Positions 13,001 to 21,808 of a stretch of DNA of 64,000 nt are shown here, piece by piece (position 1 is the first letter of the stretch; the number at the start of each line of letters is the position of its first letter). The DNA is from Congeria kusceri (taxonomy: Eukaryota > Mollusca > Bivalvia > Myida > Dreissenidae): contig JAPFQT010000162.1 in NCBI GenBank assembly GCA_027627225.1, forward strand, positions 227,001 to 291,000. The letters run 5' to 3'. Made by a program: the position numbers and the translations under genes. The notes under the pieces were generated by a model that was not told where the DNA came from, did no database searches, and was given only the letters and a program-made list of their open reading frames with translations.

Positions 13001-16000
13001 CAACTTAGAATTTCTATAACATGTTTATTACTACTCTAGACTTTATTAGCAAAATAAGTTCCAAAATTTATTTCTCTTAAATCACAAGGTCCAGAGGTGT
13101 TATATTTGGCATGTACAATTTTATAGTGGTCCTCTTTAAATTTTGTTGAACAAAACTGGCCATACCCAAGGGACAAAAGGTTTATGTAGATTTATATTGC
13201 AAAAAAACATATAAAAATTGATTTTCTTACCTGACTAGTGACAAGGCCCAGAGGTGTAATATTTTGTATGTGACATCATATTGTGGTCCTCTACAAAATT
13301 AGTTCAAATCATGCCCTTGGTCTCAACACTGGCCACACCCCAGGGGTCACATGATTTAAATAGACTTAGAGCGAACACAATGCCCCGATACTTAATATTT
13401 GGTATATTGCATTGTATAGTGGTCCTGTACAAAGTTAATTTAAAATAATGTCCCCTGGGTCAAAACTAGCCAGGCCCTATGGGTTACATGGTAAATATAG
13501 ACTTTATTACCATAATATCTTTTAAAAATGTATTCTCTGAAATCACAAGGCCCAGAGATTTAATTGTTGGTATGTAACATCGAATTGTGGTCCTCTACAA
13601 TTTGTTCAAATAATATCCCTGGGGTCAAAACTGGTCACTCCTGTGAGGTCAGTTGGTTTATTTAGACTTATTTAGATTATATTAGAACAAAATAACTTTA
13701 CAAAACTTCAAGGCCCAGAGATTGATATTTGGTATGTAACATTAGATCATCATGCTTCTGGGGTCAAAATTGGCTATGCCCAAGGGGTCATATTTTTTAT
13801 TGTTACAAATTGCTACACAATAGAAATTATTCACTTGCTAGTGAAACATATCTTACAGTCCCACACCAAACGAAGATGACAGAAGTATACATGTACTTGT
13901 AAATTACAGACTGACTATTTCCCTTAAATACATTTCACAGATAAAAGAGACAGAAGATATGAGAAGTATCATGTTGCCAGAAACAATGATGCAGGCCATA
14001 GAATATGTGGGTGGTGTCCCACTTATTCACCAGAATAAGAAGAACAAACTGCTTGAGCGTTTGTTAGAGTATCTTGTGGTTACTCGTATAAAAGGAGTTC
14101 TCTCACTGTAAGTAAAGAAGCAGTATTCACTGTACATGTCGGTACAATCATACAGTATATGAAGCTACTAAATTAATGGGCCAACCAGAAATACCCCCCA
14201 AAAAACTTCATACACCTTTGACTATTTTTGGGCACATGAAAAAGAATTTCTGGTTAAACTGGCCGTTACGATCACCACACGTTTTAATTGTAAGTTTCCT
14301 GAAACTTGTGATACACAGTTGATCAGTGAATGTTAATATTTCTGTGTTGCTATTCTTATGTTCAATAAAATCTTTCTGAACAAAGTTATTGACTGCAAAA
14401 TATCATTCCGTATTATGGTGTTGCATGCCTTGCATATATAATGTTGCAGGTTCCTTGATGGTCTATCCTGTCTAGGTGTACTTAGAGCAGTTCGTGAATG
14501 CCCAGGTACAATGTCCTCGGTGTTCACTCATCAAAACATTCCTATAACTGCACTACAGGTTGAAGAATTATTTGTGCCTGCTTTTTCTGTGCAGGGGAGC
14601 AATCTGTATATTCAGGAACTTCGGACAGAGTCTCACTGGAGGGATTTCCTGCAAGACCTCGAAGGTGATTTATAATAATTTTACTAATATTGCTGGAAAT
14701 CCTCACTGTCTGTCAGTATGTCCGCACTTTTTGGTTTCCGTTCTCTAACTCAACCAGTTTTCATCGGATCGTCACCAAACTTTCTGAAAATGTTTATTAG
14801 CATAAAATGGAGGCCAAGTTCAATTATGCAAGACCTTTCAGTTTTGACCAGAGGTCAAAGGTCATGTCACTGTTACTAAAAATAGAACAAAACTTAATAT
14901 TATATATACTAAACAACTACATAAGATATGATCATGAAACTTGGTATACAGATTTGGCTATATGTTTGCTTTTTGTCAGTCTGTCAATCCCTTCCTATGT
15001 TCACCCATCCGCAGTGATGTTAATTAGCATGAGCCATTGGCCCCTAAAATTTGTCCTGGGCTCATAGATTTTTAGAGAAAACTCCTATGTCCTCTATACC
15101 AAATCTACTTAATGAACAAGTGTGGGCTACTTAGGTCAAAATGTTAGTTTATATCCCTGCATCCGTCCGTCTGACTGTCCGCAAAAACAATGAAATATAT
15201 TGAAAAGTACAAAGAATATGATCATGAAACTTGGTATACATATTCAAAGTGATGAGAGGATTATGCATGACCCATCATTTCTGAGAACACATTCTCTTTT
15301 TCTGGGATTGAATGAATATAATTATTGGACCTAGAATAATGCAATGTTTGTCACGCCATACTTTTGGATAAACTTGTTATATAATATCTAATAGCATTTA
15401 TTTATTAAAATCACTTTGTTTTCATGGCCATTAGTGTTGAAATCCCACAGACTAACTCGTACCTTTCCATGTCTGTGTGGCAGTTCAATTGTTAGTCATT
15501 ATATTCATAAAGTAGGGATGGGAACGAATATTCTAATGTTCGCCTTCGGATATTCGAAAATAGGTTGAATATTCGAATCCACAATTCAGATTTGAATATT
15601 CGGTTTTAATAGAAAATTTATTCTACATAAAACGGAAGTTTGTTCAACTACAAAGTCACATTTAAAGTTTTGTGCAGTCGGGTATTAGTCAATGTTTTGA
15701 TAACAGTTTTCATCAATTAACCACATATATTGTTTTGATACTGGGCATACTGGAGGGTATCGGTCGACGGTGCCTCTGGCTAGTATATTATTAATGTACT
15801 GTGTTTGATCTATTATCTGAGATAAATGACATGTTAAAGTCTCCAAATTAAGACAGCAGAGCTACCACGACTTGCATCACCTATTGTCATCATTGAAACT
15901 ACACAGCCAATATCATATAAATTTCTCATTCCATATATTACTTTAATGATTATCTAATTAGATTTGAAGAACTCAAATTTCAACAAATTAATTTTTCATT

Positions 16001-16743
16001 GGAAAAATATTTCAAATAAATCTGGCTTACAGCACATTTGTTTACCCGAAATATAAATGATTATTAAATATACCTTATGAAAACAAAAACAAAAATGTAT
16101 TAAATGGTAAATGACAGAATCAATCATCAATTATTGTTTTGGAATAATGATTGCTTTATCCCACTTCTTCAAAGATGCATGTAAGATACGTTCGATAGAG
16201 GTATTTGTGACAACCAAGATAATTACTATTTTTCAGACATTCAAAATTTCGGACATTTGAATCTAGGGGTTTATAAATGGAATATTCGAATATATTTGAA
16301 GACGAAAAAACGAATATTTGAATACGTATCAGGATTCATTCCCATCCCTATCATAAAGTTTAAAAATCTTCATACTTTCGTACTGAAAGTCTGATTAGTA
16401 ACCATCAATTATTGTTATGGATAATATGGATAGCTGTGTTTGATTAGTAAAAACCACCAATGCAGGTTTTATATGTTCTGTTCACACGTTTGCAGAGAAA
16501 CCAGGTGGACTAGAGAGTCTTTTGCAGTTTGTCACGGGTCTGGACGCTGTACACACACTTGGTTTTGATCCATCCCCTCAACTGAATTTCAGCCACACAG
16601 ATGAAGAAAACCCACATGATGGCAAACCGTATGCAAACACATGTGCCAATTCATTGACTGTGCCAGTTGTTCAGAAATATGAAACTTTTTCTGACAGGAT
16701 GATCATGGCAGTTAGTTTTGGGACTTTCTTCACGAATGAATAG
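894..16743 (+). CDS. HECT-type E3 ubiquitin ligase with UIM, ten exons
   Basis: HECT ligases accept ubiquitin from an E2 on a cysteine and pass it to substrates. Ten exons (894-1042, 3977-4499, 6962-7162, 8088-8153, 8866-8963, 9485-9813, 12180-12321, 13941-14107, 14450-14664, 16496-16743) join with matching phases into about 712 residues. One extra base is needed in exon 6. In order there is a basic or unstructured N-terminus, an unknown domain (about 95-224), an EHSSQ repeat (225-270), a ubiquitin-interacting motif (330-345, DDDCDIAAAIKASLAD) and a HECT domain from about 347 to the end. HECT hallmarks are GGPSREFMRLAL, a VHRGPSPSFFSNL block and the C-lobe ANTCANSL, whose catalytic Cys is about residue 680 (codon 16642-16644). 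The closest family I recall is the G2E3-like HECT proteins, which are multiplied in invertebrates and fish. The start codon and the exon 1-2 join are the weakest parts. It lies tail-to-tail with a transposase. Confidence 0.85.
1043..3976 (+). other. Intron 1: diverged bivalve repeats
   Basis: From about 2430 to 3090 the intron holds five or six diverged units of about 120 bp. They carry CAGAATGTTTATCTTGACA, CTAGGTCACC and TTGTTACCACTCTAGAAG and end in CTCAGGTGAGCG. This is the minus-oriented form of a degenerate repeat seen elsewhere in the window. The rest is AT-rich with nothing recognised. Confidence 0.6.
3465..3562 (-). mobile_element. tRNA-derived SINE-like fragment
   Basis: The minus strand has a B-box-like GGTTCGAATCCCGG preceded by degenerate tRNA-like sequence (GTAAAATTATCATTCAAGCG). 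Related degenerate copies lie at 5388-5455 (+) and 21069-21155 (-). The three share a TAAAATTCT...GAA...GGATTTTCTAG...TTTGAATCCCA layout. The fold is too degenerate for a functional tRNA. Confidence 0.5.
3977..4499 (+). CDS. HECT gene, exon 2 (unknown N-terminal domain)
   Basis: This open frame of 174 codons ends at AAG/GTGAGT in phase 0. The first half is Ser/Asn-rich and likely disordered. The second half (KVVFLKQVDLP to VMVKINDK) has the alternating hydrophobic pattern of a folded domain, with FQWSFETIK and VGQGKLHV. I do not recognise the domain. The exon could begin at 3973 if a different upstream exon is used. Confidence 0.75.
4500..6961 (+). other. Intron 2
   Basis: This stretch is AT-rich. 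It holds a degenerate SINE-like fragment at 5388-5455 and a minus-strand copy of the long bivalve repeat at 6285-6593. That copy has CTCACCTGAGC...TTTTGTTCGTC at one end and GGGTCTCAGGTGAGCGCC at the other. No further exon was found. Confidence 0.55.
6962..7162 (+). CDS. HECT gene, exon 3 with in-frame EHSSQ repeat
   Basis: The acceptor is TATTGCAG and the donor CTGCAG/GTGAGG, both in phase 0. The first 45 residues are a near-perfect five-residue repeat (E-H-S-S-Q/R or E-Q-T-S-Q) encoded by a 15-bp minisatellite. The exon ends with ADCIHMEAGTPTVLIKKSIL. The repeat probably forms a flexible, length-variable linker ahead of the UIM and HECT domain. Because the unit is 15 bp, copy-number change keeps the frame. 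Confidence 0.75.
7163..8087 (+). other. Intron 3
   Basis: No gene was seen. It contains a run of 18 G residues within 7800-7819 and an AT-rich stretch. Confidence 0.5.
8088..8153 (+). CDS. HECT gene, exon 4
   Basis: A 22-codon exon, phase 0 at both ends, lies between TTTAAAG and AAG/GTCAGT. It encodes DDSDVEMLPEIYVRKRRCLQ, acidic then basic. It was assigned by phase fit and position and has no domain of its own. Confidence 0.65.
8154..8865 (+). repeat. Intron 4: degenerate bivalve repeat
   Basis: Two or more imperfect units carry AGTGGTCATCTACAAAGTTTGTTCAAATCATGCCCCTG. A simple GTGTGTG/GCGCGC run lies between them, and the same motifs recur at 13000-13860. This is a dispersed noncoding repeat type. 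Confidence 0.6.
8866..8963 (+). CDS. HECT gene, exon 5 (ubiquitin-interacting motif)
   Basis: The exon lies between TATTCAG and ACAG/GTGAGT, entering in phase 0 and leaving in phase 2. It encodes a basic stretch followed by ESDDDCDIAAAIKASLAD. That matches the UIM pattern: an acidic run, then a helix with Ala and Ser four residues apart. A UIM would bind ubiquitin or ubiquitylated substrates next to the catalytic domain. Confidence 0.8.
9485..9813 (+). CDS. HECT gene, exon 6 (start of HECT domain), frameshifted
   Basis: The acceptor is TTTTTTAG in phase 2. The frame reads GNPKAILEGLTTQIEIDG to GGPSREFMRLAL, a clear HECT N-lobe, then stops at 9777-9779. Restoring one base near 9768-9772 continues the reading as KLEQHILSLIACN to a CAC/GTACCC donor. 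That donor has the phase required by exon 7, and the join reproduces the usual spacing before the MISY..VHRGP block. The stop is therefore either a real disabling frameshift or a sequence error. Confidence 0.75.
9814..12179 (+). repeat. Intron 6: several repeat families
   Basis: In order, the intron holds a CCCCCACTTCAAGTGTAGTGGAGG hairpin-like end (9950-9985), a GCCTCCACGGAGTGGGAGGC element with GTCC repeats (10141-10460), and a SINE on the minus strand (10585-10738). After these comes a repeat opening GCTCACGTGAGCAC (10894 to about 11440). No missing HECT exon was found. Confidence 0.6.
10585..10738 (-). mobile_element. tRNA-derived SINE
   Basis: The minus strand starts CAGGTCCCGGTGGTGTAGTGG (A box TGGTGTAGTGG), has a B box GGTTCGATCC about 45 bases on, and ends in a tail with AGTACTGGTTCTACCC, GGAAACGGACTC and GTGTCTCAATAAGCC. 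The same head and tail occur on the plus strand at 56377-56575. Confidence 0.75.
12180..12321 (+). CDS. HECT gene, exon 7
   Basis: The exon lies between GTTTGGAAG and AATG/GTATGA, entering in phase 2 and leaving in phase 0. It encodes MISYILVHRGPSPSFFSNL and continues to DVVDTEIRAQLQM. This is the HECT N-lobe segment with the conserved H-x-G-P-x-P motif. Confidence 0.8.
12322..13940 (+). repeat. Intron 7: bivalve repeats
   Basis: Around 12400-12990 is an element beginning TATACTTTCGCTACAAAGTATA with GTCCGTCCGTC. From 13010 to 13860 there are about six diverged units with AAGGCCCAGAG, TGGTCCTCTACAAA and CATGCCCCTGGGGTCAAAACTGGC. Nothing here looks coding. Confidence 0.6.
13941..14107 (+). CDS. 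HECT gene, exon 8
   Basis: The acceptor is TTTCACAG and the donor the consensus GTAAGT, entering in phase 0 and leaving in phase 2. It encodes IKETEDMRSIMLPETMMQAI through ERLLEYLVVTRIKGVLSL, helical HECT N-lobe sequence. Confidence 0.85.
14450..14664 (+). CDS. HECT gene, exon 9
   Basis: The acceptor is TGTTGCAG and the donor AAG/GTGATT. It encodes FLDGLSCLGVLRAVRECPG through NLYIQELRTESHWRDFLQDL, the end of the N-lobe. Phases agree with exons 8 and 10. Confidence 0.85.
14665..16495 (+). other. Intron 9 with a third copy of the inverted-repeat core
   Basis: At 15282-15361 lies an 80-bp copy of the core of the 551/25340 inverted repeat, running AGAACACATT, GGGATTGAATGAATATA, GCAATGTTTGTCACGCCATAC. 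It has the same orientation as the right copy. A hAT-type element follows at 15513-16350. The upstream part (14690-15250) is a degenerate repeat with ATATGATCATGAAACTTGGTATACA. Confidence 0.65.
15513..16350. mobile_element. Non-autonomous hAT-type element with exact 8-bp TSD
   Basis: The ends TAGGGATGGGAACGAAT and ATTCATTCCCATCCCTA are 17-bp inverted repeats with one mismatch. The element is flanked on both sides by TCATAAAG (15505-15512 and 16351-16358). An 8-bp target duplication is the hallmark of hAT transposons. The 838-bp interior has GAATATTCGAAT motifs and no transposase frame, so it must have been moved in trans. The exact duplication suggests a fairly recent insertion into the HECT intron. 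Confidence 0.9.
16496..16743 (+). CDS. HECT gene, last exon with catalytic cysteine
   Basis: The acceptor is CGTTTGCAG and the frame ends at TAG 16741-16743. It encodes the HECT C-lobe: LLQFVTGLDAVHTLGFDPSP, then KPYANTCANSLTVPVV with the ubiquitin-accepting Cys, and a terminal MIMAVSFGTFFTNE. The C-terminus is of normal HECT length. Confidence 0.9.
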
Positions 16744-18504
16744 TATTGCTCATATTACATTAAGGTAGTCGTAATAAACTCCCGCGTTATTTTTCTATGT
16801 CGGCTCATGTCGGCATTCATCGTAGAGTGTATTCGAGTGTATACGGCTACATTCGACACAGTCCTGTATCACTTCGTTTTCCTGTAAAATTCTCGTTTTT
16901 CATTGGAAATAATAAGTTTATTCAAGATTATAGGTATACTTAGTGTTGTATTGATCGCTGGCTGTTTAAAAAGTGGGAAAATTATACCGGTACATGAAAT
17001 ATGAGAAAAAAACCGAACGTTATAATTAATAACCTTTGTATTGCGTAATGTTCTGTAGTAAATATCATTCTCATAATAGTAGTACTTTCCTTTGAAAATG
17101 CAGTATCACATAACACTGATTGTAACCGTATTAATGTATATTTACGCAAACAATATTTGCATTTTTATTTCCAATGTGTTATGTGCGTGTCTGTTCTCAT
17201 TGTTGTGGTTGATGGAGTGTTGATGATTCTTCCGATAGTAAACGAAAATTTAATTTGACTACAGAATGATAGCAATTAATTCAGTCGATCGTCACAGTGT
17301 TGTTATTTTTGAGGATTTTACGTCTATATGAACAGCTACAAATCATACCACGCCTAAGAAACAATTACTTGTAGGCCCTATTTTACTTTCTGGCGTTCAC
17401 AATGCGCGACAATTCAGTGTTCATTGTTCGGAACAAATACGATTTTTATGTTCCTAAATTAGTATTATATAAAGAAAATTAAGACAACCACCCTGTGAGT
17501 ACTTGGTAAAATTACATGTTTATCATATTAACAATTTAACATTGCGATGAGCTTTCTAAAAAACTGAATGAACCTTGAAATTTCTACATGTAAAACAGTA
17601 ATTTTCAGTGGAAATAGACTTTTGTTACCGGTCTCAATTGTATTATTATCATTTTTATAATAATTATGTTCCGCTTAAATGACATATATGTACACATTTT
17701 TGATATCGACATACAAATTTAATACTTGAAAACCCAACTGCATTGTTATATTTTCATACAAAATTCTATCATTCCAGGCAAACTGTCATATTCAGATGTG
17801 AAAAACTGAATTACATATCTATTTAGAAATGCTTGTTTAGAAGTTTTGTTTATGTTTTTGTGTTACTAGTTAATGGAGATATTAGTTAATTAAAGACACA
17901 TTTCCATGCAGACTGTTGTTTTTCACAATTATTAAACACTCTTTTATGCTCACAAGATTTAAGGATTGTTAATGTCAAAGTGTGATCTTCGCCTGTAATG
18001 GTTTTTGCACATGACATGGTTACATGTATGTCGCCATTAATGGCTGGATTAAAGTGTCTCCCCCCACTATGTGAGAGAAATAAAAAGATCTAGTTAACAC
18101 AATATTTCAGTGTTTGTTTTAGTTTCATTTTTGGTGTTGGCTAAGGGTAACATACGCCGCCGAAGAGGTCCCCTATACCAACAGCTCACCGAGTACTTGG
18201 TGCTCCGGTGAGCTAAATACAAAGAAAACACGATTTGGGGTTAATAAATTTCAAGAATGTCAAATTTATTGCTGAACTGTGGGTATTAAAGCTTCCAACA
18301 CAAAAACACAACAAGATCTTGCTGACTAGCATATTCTCATTTACACACTATACTCGTTAAGTATATTGTTGCCCTTTAGGGACATTTTTTTAGGAAGTCT
18401 TAGCTATTTATACTAGTTTACCATCACTGCCATGATGCATCACACACATTTTAACAAGAAGTTGATGAACTGGTATGGCATGAAAAATCCTTATTGTGGC
18501 ATTG
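16744..18504. other. Region between HECT and transposase genes
   Basis: No exon was seen. The region is AT-rich. At 18126-18217 is a repeat end in minus orientation, with GGTGTTGGCTAAGGGTAACA and a CAGCTCACCGAGTAC...GGTGAGCTAA stem. It matches the family starting at 10894. Confidence 0.5.
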
Positions 18505-20034
18505 TCACATTGGTATTGTGCCACTTGCATATACATTTAAAACATTTCTCACATTTCTGTAAATGTCTACACCAAAATCATCACTAGGCTGAAGTGTATC
18601 AATATAGTCTGTAAGCTGCTCTATTATCTCGTTATAAACCGGAGAATCACATTTGGTTCAAACTGAACATCATCATCAGATGAAGCAACATACTCCTCAG
18701 GGTCTATTCCATAGATGTCTGAAATACCATCATCAGGATGTGCCATTGTTGATTCATGTGTAACACTGTTCATCATTCCGTTTATCCAAATGCGACGAGG
18801 TGACCAATTGTGCTCTGTCCTAAGACCGTGATTATTGTATGCTTCAGTAAATTCTTCCAAACTCTTATTTATTCTAGGAATAAAAACGAAGTGCAAACAA
18901 AAGACATCAATATCACTGTCAATGTCAAGCAGGTTGATACTTTCCAAATAGTAAAACAGGGAATAGTAGGTTTGTATCACTGCATAATACACATCTCGCC
19001 AAAGTCTTTCTATTCTAGTGTTGTGAACAGACTTTCCAGCTATAAAACTACCCCTCTGTGGTCCACGTTCCTCTTCCATATACTGAGCTACAGCAACATT
19101 TTCACTGCCCCGATCACCTCTTACTCGTCGAGGAAGCGAATATTTTCTAACAGCTTCAATAAACAAGTTCAAAACTGTCTCTGCAGTATTGTTGTTTGAG
19201 CATTTCAGATACACTATCATTCTAGAATATCCATCTATTCCTCCATGCGTAACAATTTTCCAACGAATCAACGCATGATGACCATCAATATGCCACAGGA
19301 AATTCGGTCCAGGTACACTGTACTTCCTGCGAACAGCTGTGAGTCCCCATCTCACAACAGAACTTGCAGGATCCATTTCTCTTAACAATCTTCTAACACG
19401 TCTATGTTGAACATTTACCCCTCTTGCCTTTAAATGCCCCAACATCATACATACACCTGTGTGCGGATGATTATTTGTCACATCCTCCATAACTGATATC
19501 AAATCTTCATCACTAATGTTAGAAAACCTAATATAAATCATATTTTCATGTCTTAATCTACGCCATAAAGTTGTCCTGTGTACTAAAATCATGCATGCTA
19601 TTTCACACAGTTTAAATCCATGCTTGAGCAAGTAGTCTACCTGTTCCAGACTGATGAAGGCAGGTGGTCTTCCGGGATTTTGGGAATGAACTGAACTGCC
19701 AGCACCATTGATTATTCTTAACAAACTTGGCAAATAGTTTCTAGGTGTTTGACACCAATAACTTTTAAGGGTTTTAAAACGGTCAATGAGATTTTGAATA
19801 CTTTCCAAAACATTCACTGTGGGTGGTGGCTGAAGGTCTAATAAGTTATACTCTATGCATTCTAATGCATTAACATCATTGTTCAGCTTGTCTTGGCAAT
19901 ACTCTATATCTGAGCTATCAGCACAGGCAGATTTGGCTTCACAAAAAATGGCAAGTTCATCAAGACTTGTGAAGAGATTTGAAAAAGTTGTCTCCATCTC
20001 GCTGAATTGTGGAGTTGTTTCGTTAAGCAGGTTC
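18505..20034 (-). CDS. DDE integrase-type transposase, frameshifted near its C-terminus
   Basis: Transposases of this type cut and join DNA with a DDE metal site. The longest frame (ATG 19997, stop 18624) has 457 residues. It shows a helix-turn-helix at about 117-150 (SLEQVDYLLKHGFKLCEIA) and an rve-like core with D238 in WHIDGHH, D295 in RVRGDRGSEN and E330 in HNTRIERLWRD. The D and E are 34 residues apart, as in retroviral-type integrases. The frame is open upstream of the ATG to a TTTCAG acceptor at 20035, so an earlier exon may exist. Near 18655 one base is out of register. The other frame continues as SPVYNEIIEQLTDYIDTLQP to a stop at 18505-18507, which looks like the lost C-terminus. 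The family resembles the IS3-like eukaryotic transposons (IS3EU), by memory only. It is tail-to-tail with the HECT gene. Confidence 0.85.
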
Positions 20035-20182
20035 CTGAAAGTGTTAAATAAAATTCATAAACATATGATATTGAAATTTTAACTTGTCAAATAGGGACTA
20101 TTGGGTGTCTGAGGAGACAAAACTAATTTATTAGATTTAAAGGGGCACATATGGTAATTCCCCTTTGATAGACATAATATAA

Positions 20183-21040
20183 AAACAAGAGGACCAAAGG
20201 CCCTAGGTCCGTCGCTCACCTGAGACCCGAAGGAACTGGACTGTTCTTAGCAGCTTTTGTGATGTTTGTGTAATAAATGTGACTTCTGACTTCGCTTTTT
20301 ACCCAGAACCATTTTGAACACGGCTGAGAGGTCATTAGAACAAATGTTCTGATCAAGTTTCATGCTGATTGGACAAAAAGTGTGACATTTTTGAACTGAA
20401 GTTATCATTTGAACAAATGTTCTGAGCAAATTTCATGAAGATTAGACAAAAAATGTGACTTCTAGATTGTTCACAAGGTTTCACTAAAGCCATATAAGGA
20501 AAACTGCCGCGCCCCCTGGCGGCCATGTTTTTCAATGGACCAGAAACATTTTCTAACTCGGCCGAGATATCATTAGAACAAATGTTCTTAGCAAGTTTCA
20601 TGAAGATTGGACCAGAAAAAGTGACTTCTAGAGTGTTCACAAGGTTTTACTATAGCCATATAAGGAAAACTGCTCCGCCCCCTGGCGGCCATGCTTTTCA
20701 ACGGACCGGAACCATTTTAGAACTCGGCTGAGATATCATTAGAACAAATGTTCTGAGCAAGTTTCATGATGATTTGGCAAAAAAATGTAACTTCTACAGT
20801 GTTCACAAGCTTTTCCTTTAATTTGACCTAGTGACCTAGTTTTTGACCCCACGTGGCCCAGTGTCAAACTCGGCCGAGATATCATTGGGACAAATGTTCT
20901 GACCAAGTTTCATGAAGATTGGGCAATAAATGTGGCCTCTAGCATGTTCACAAGGTAAATGTTGACGACGGACGACGCACGACAGACAAAAGGTGATCAC
21001 AAAAGCTCACCATGAGCACGTTGTGCTCAGGCGAGCTAAA
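20183..21040 (+). repeat. Long bivalve dispersed repeat
   Basis: It starts ACAAGAGGACCAAAGGCCC and CGCTCACCTGAGAC. It then repeats units of about 80-150 bp around GAACAAATGTTCTGAGCAAGT, GTGACTTCTAGAGTGTTCAC and CCCCTGGCGGCCATG, and ends GCTCACCATGAGCAC...GCGAGCTAA. Its short open frames are not coding. Relatives lie at 6285-6593 (-), 26620-28062 (+) and, in part, 38490-38530. Confidence 0.75.
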
Positions 21041-21808
21041 AATATACAATGTCAAAAAAATACTTTTTTCGATACATGCCTCCAGTGGGATTCAAACTGA
21101 CGTCTAGAAAATCCTGCACTTCAATCAGAATTTTACTACACTACATTGATCGTGTGTATGCGTATAGCGAAAATTAATGTACATTTCATTAATAACAAAT
21201 TAAGTACAATGTCCTACAACTTATTTTCCCGCGCCCACGAAAGGTGTTTCATCAACCTTGCTTAAGTACTTTATGAGGTAGCACAATTTTTTTCCGAAGA
21301 AAAAACTGAAATAATGTGCATATTCCCCAAATGGCCCTCAATCCACAAACTGAGTTTCATCCACCTAGCTTAAGTACTTTTTTAGTTATCGCAGTATTCA
21401 GATTTTAGTTTTCACTTATTTCTGTAACCATAGCAACCACAATTTTTGACTGATGAAACGAATGAAATAACATGCAAAATTCCCCATATCGCACTCGATC
21501 CACATACATAGTTTCATCAACCTAGCTTAAGTACTTTTTTAGTTATCGCAGGATCCAGATTTAGTGTGACGGACGGACGCACCCACGCACGGAATGACGG
21601 CTACCATTTCTATATCCCTATGCCTTTCCGCAGGGGATAACGATTCAAAGTTAATTAAAATGATATTTATTACAAATCCCATTAGTAAAAGTATCTGTAC
21701 ATAATCTTTATCTTATAATCATATAAATCAATGAAAACTGGAGCATACAACTCACTGTAAACACCCAAGCATTAAATATTTACAATGTACATAGATTCAG
21801 CTACACAC
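21041..21808. repeat. SINE-like fragment and a second dispersed repeat
   Basis: At 21069-21155 (-) is a degenerate tRNA-like fragment. From 21290 to 21640, two to three units of about 100-190 bp carry CATCCACCTAGCTTAAGTAC and TTTTTAGTTATCGCAG. They end in ACGGACGCACCCACGCACGG and CCTTTCCGCAGGGGATAAC. No gene was seen. Confidence 0.55.
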
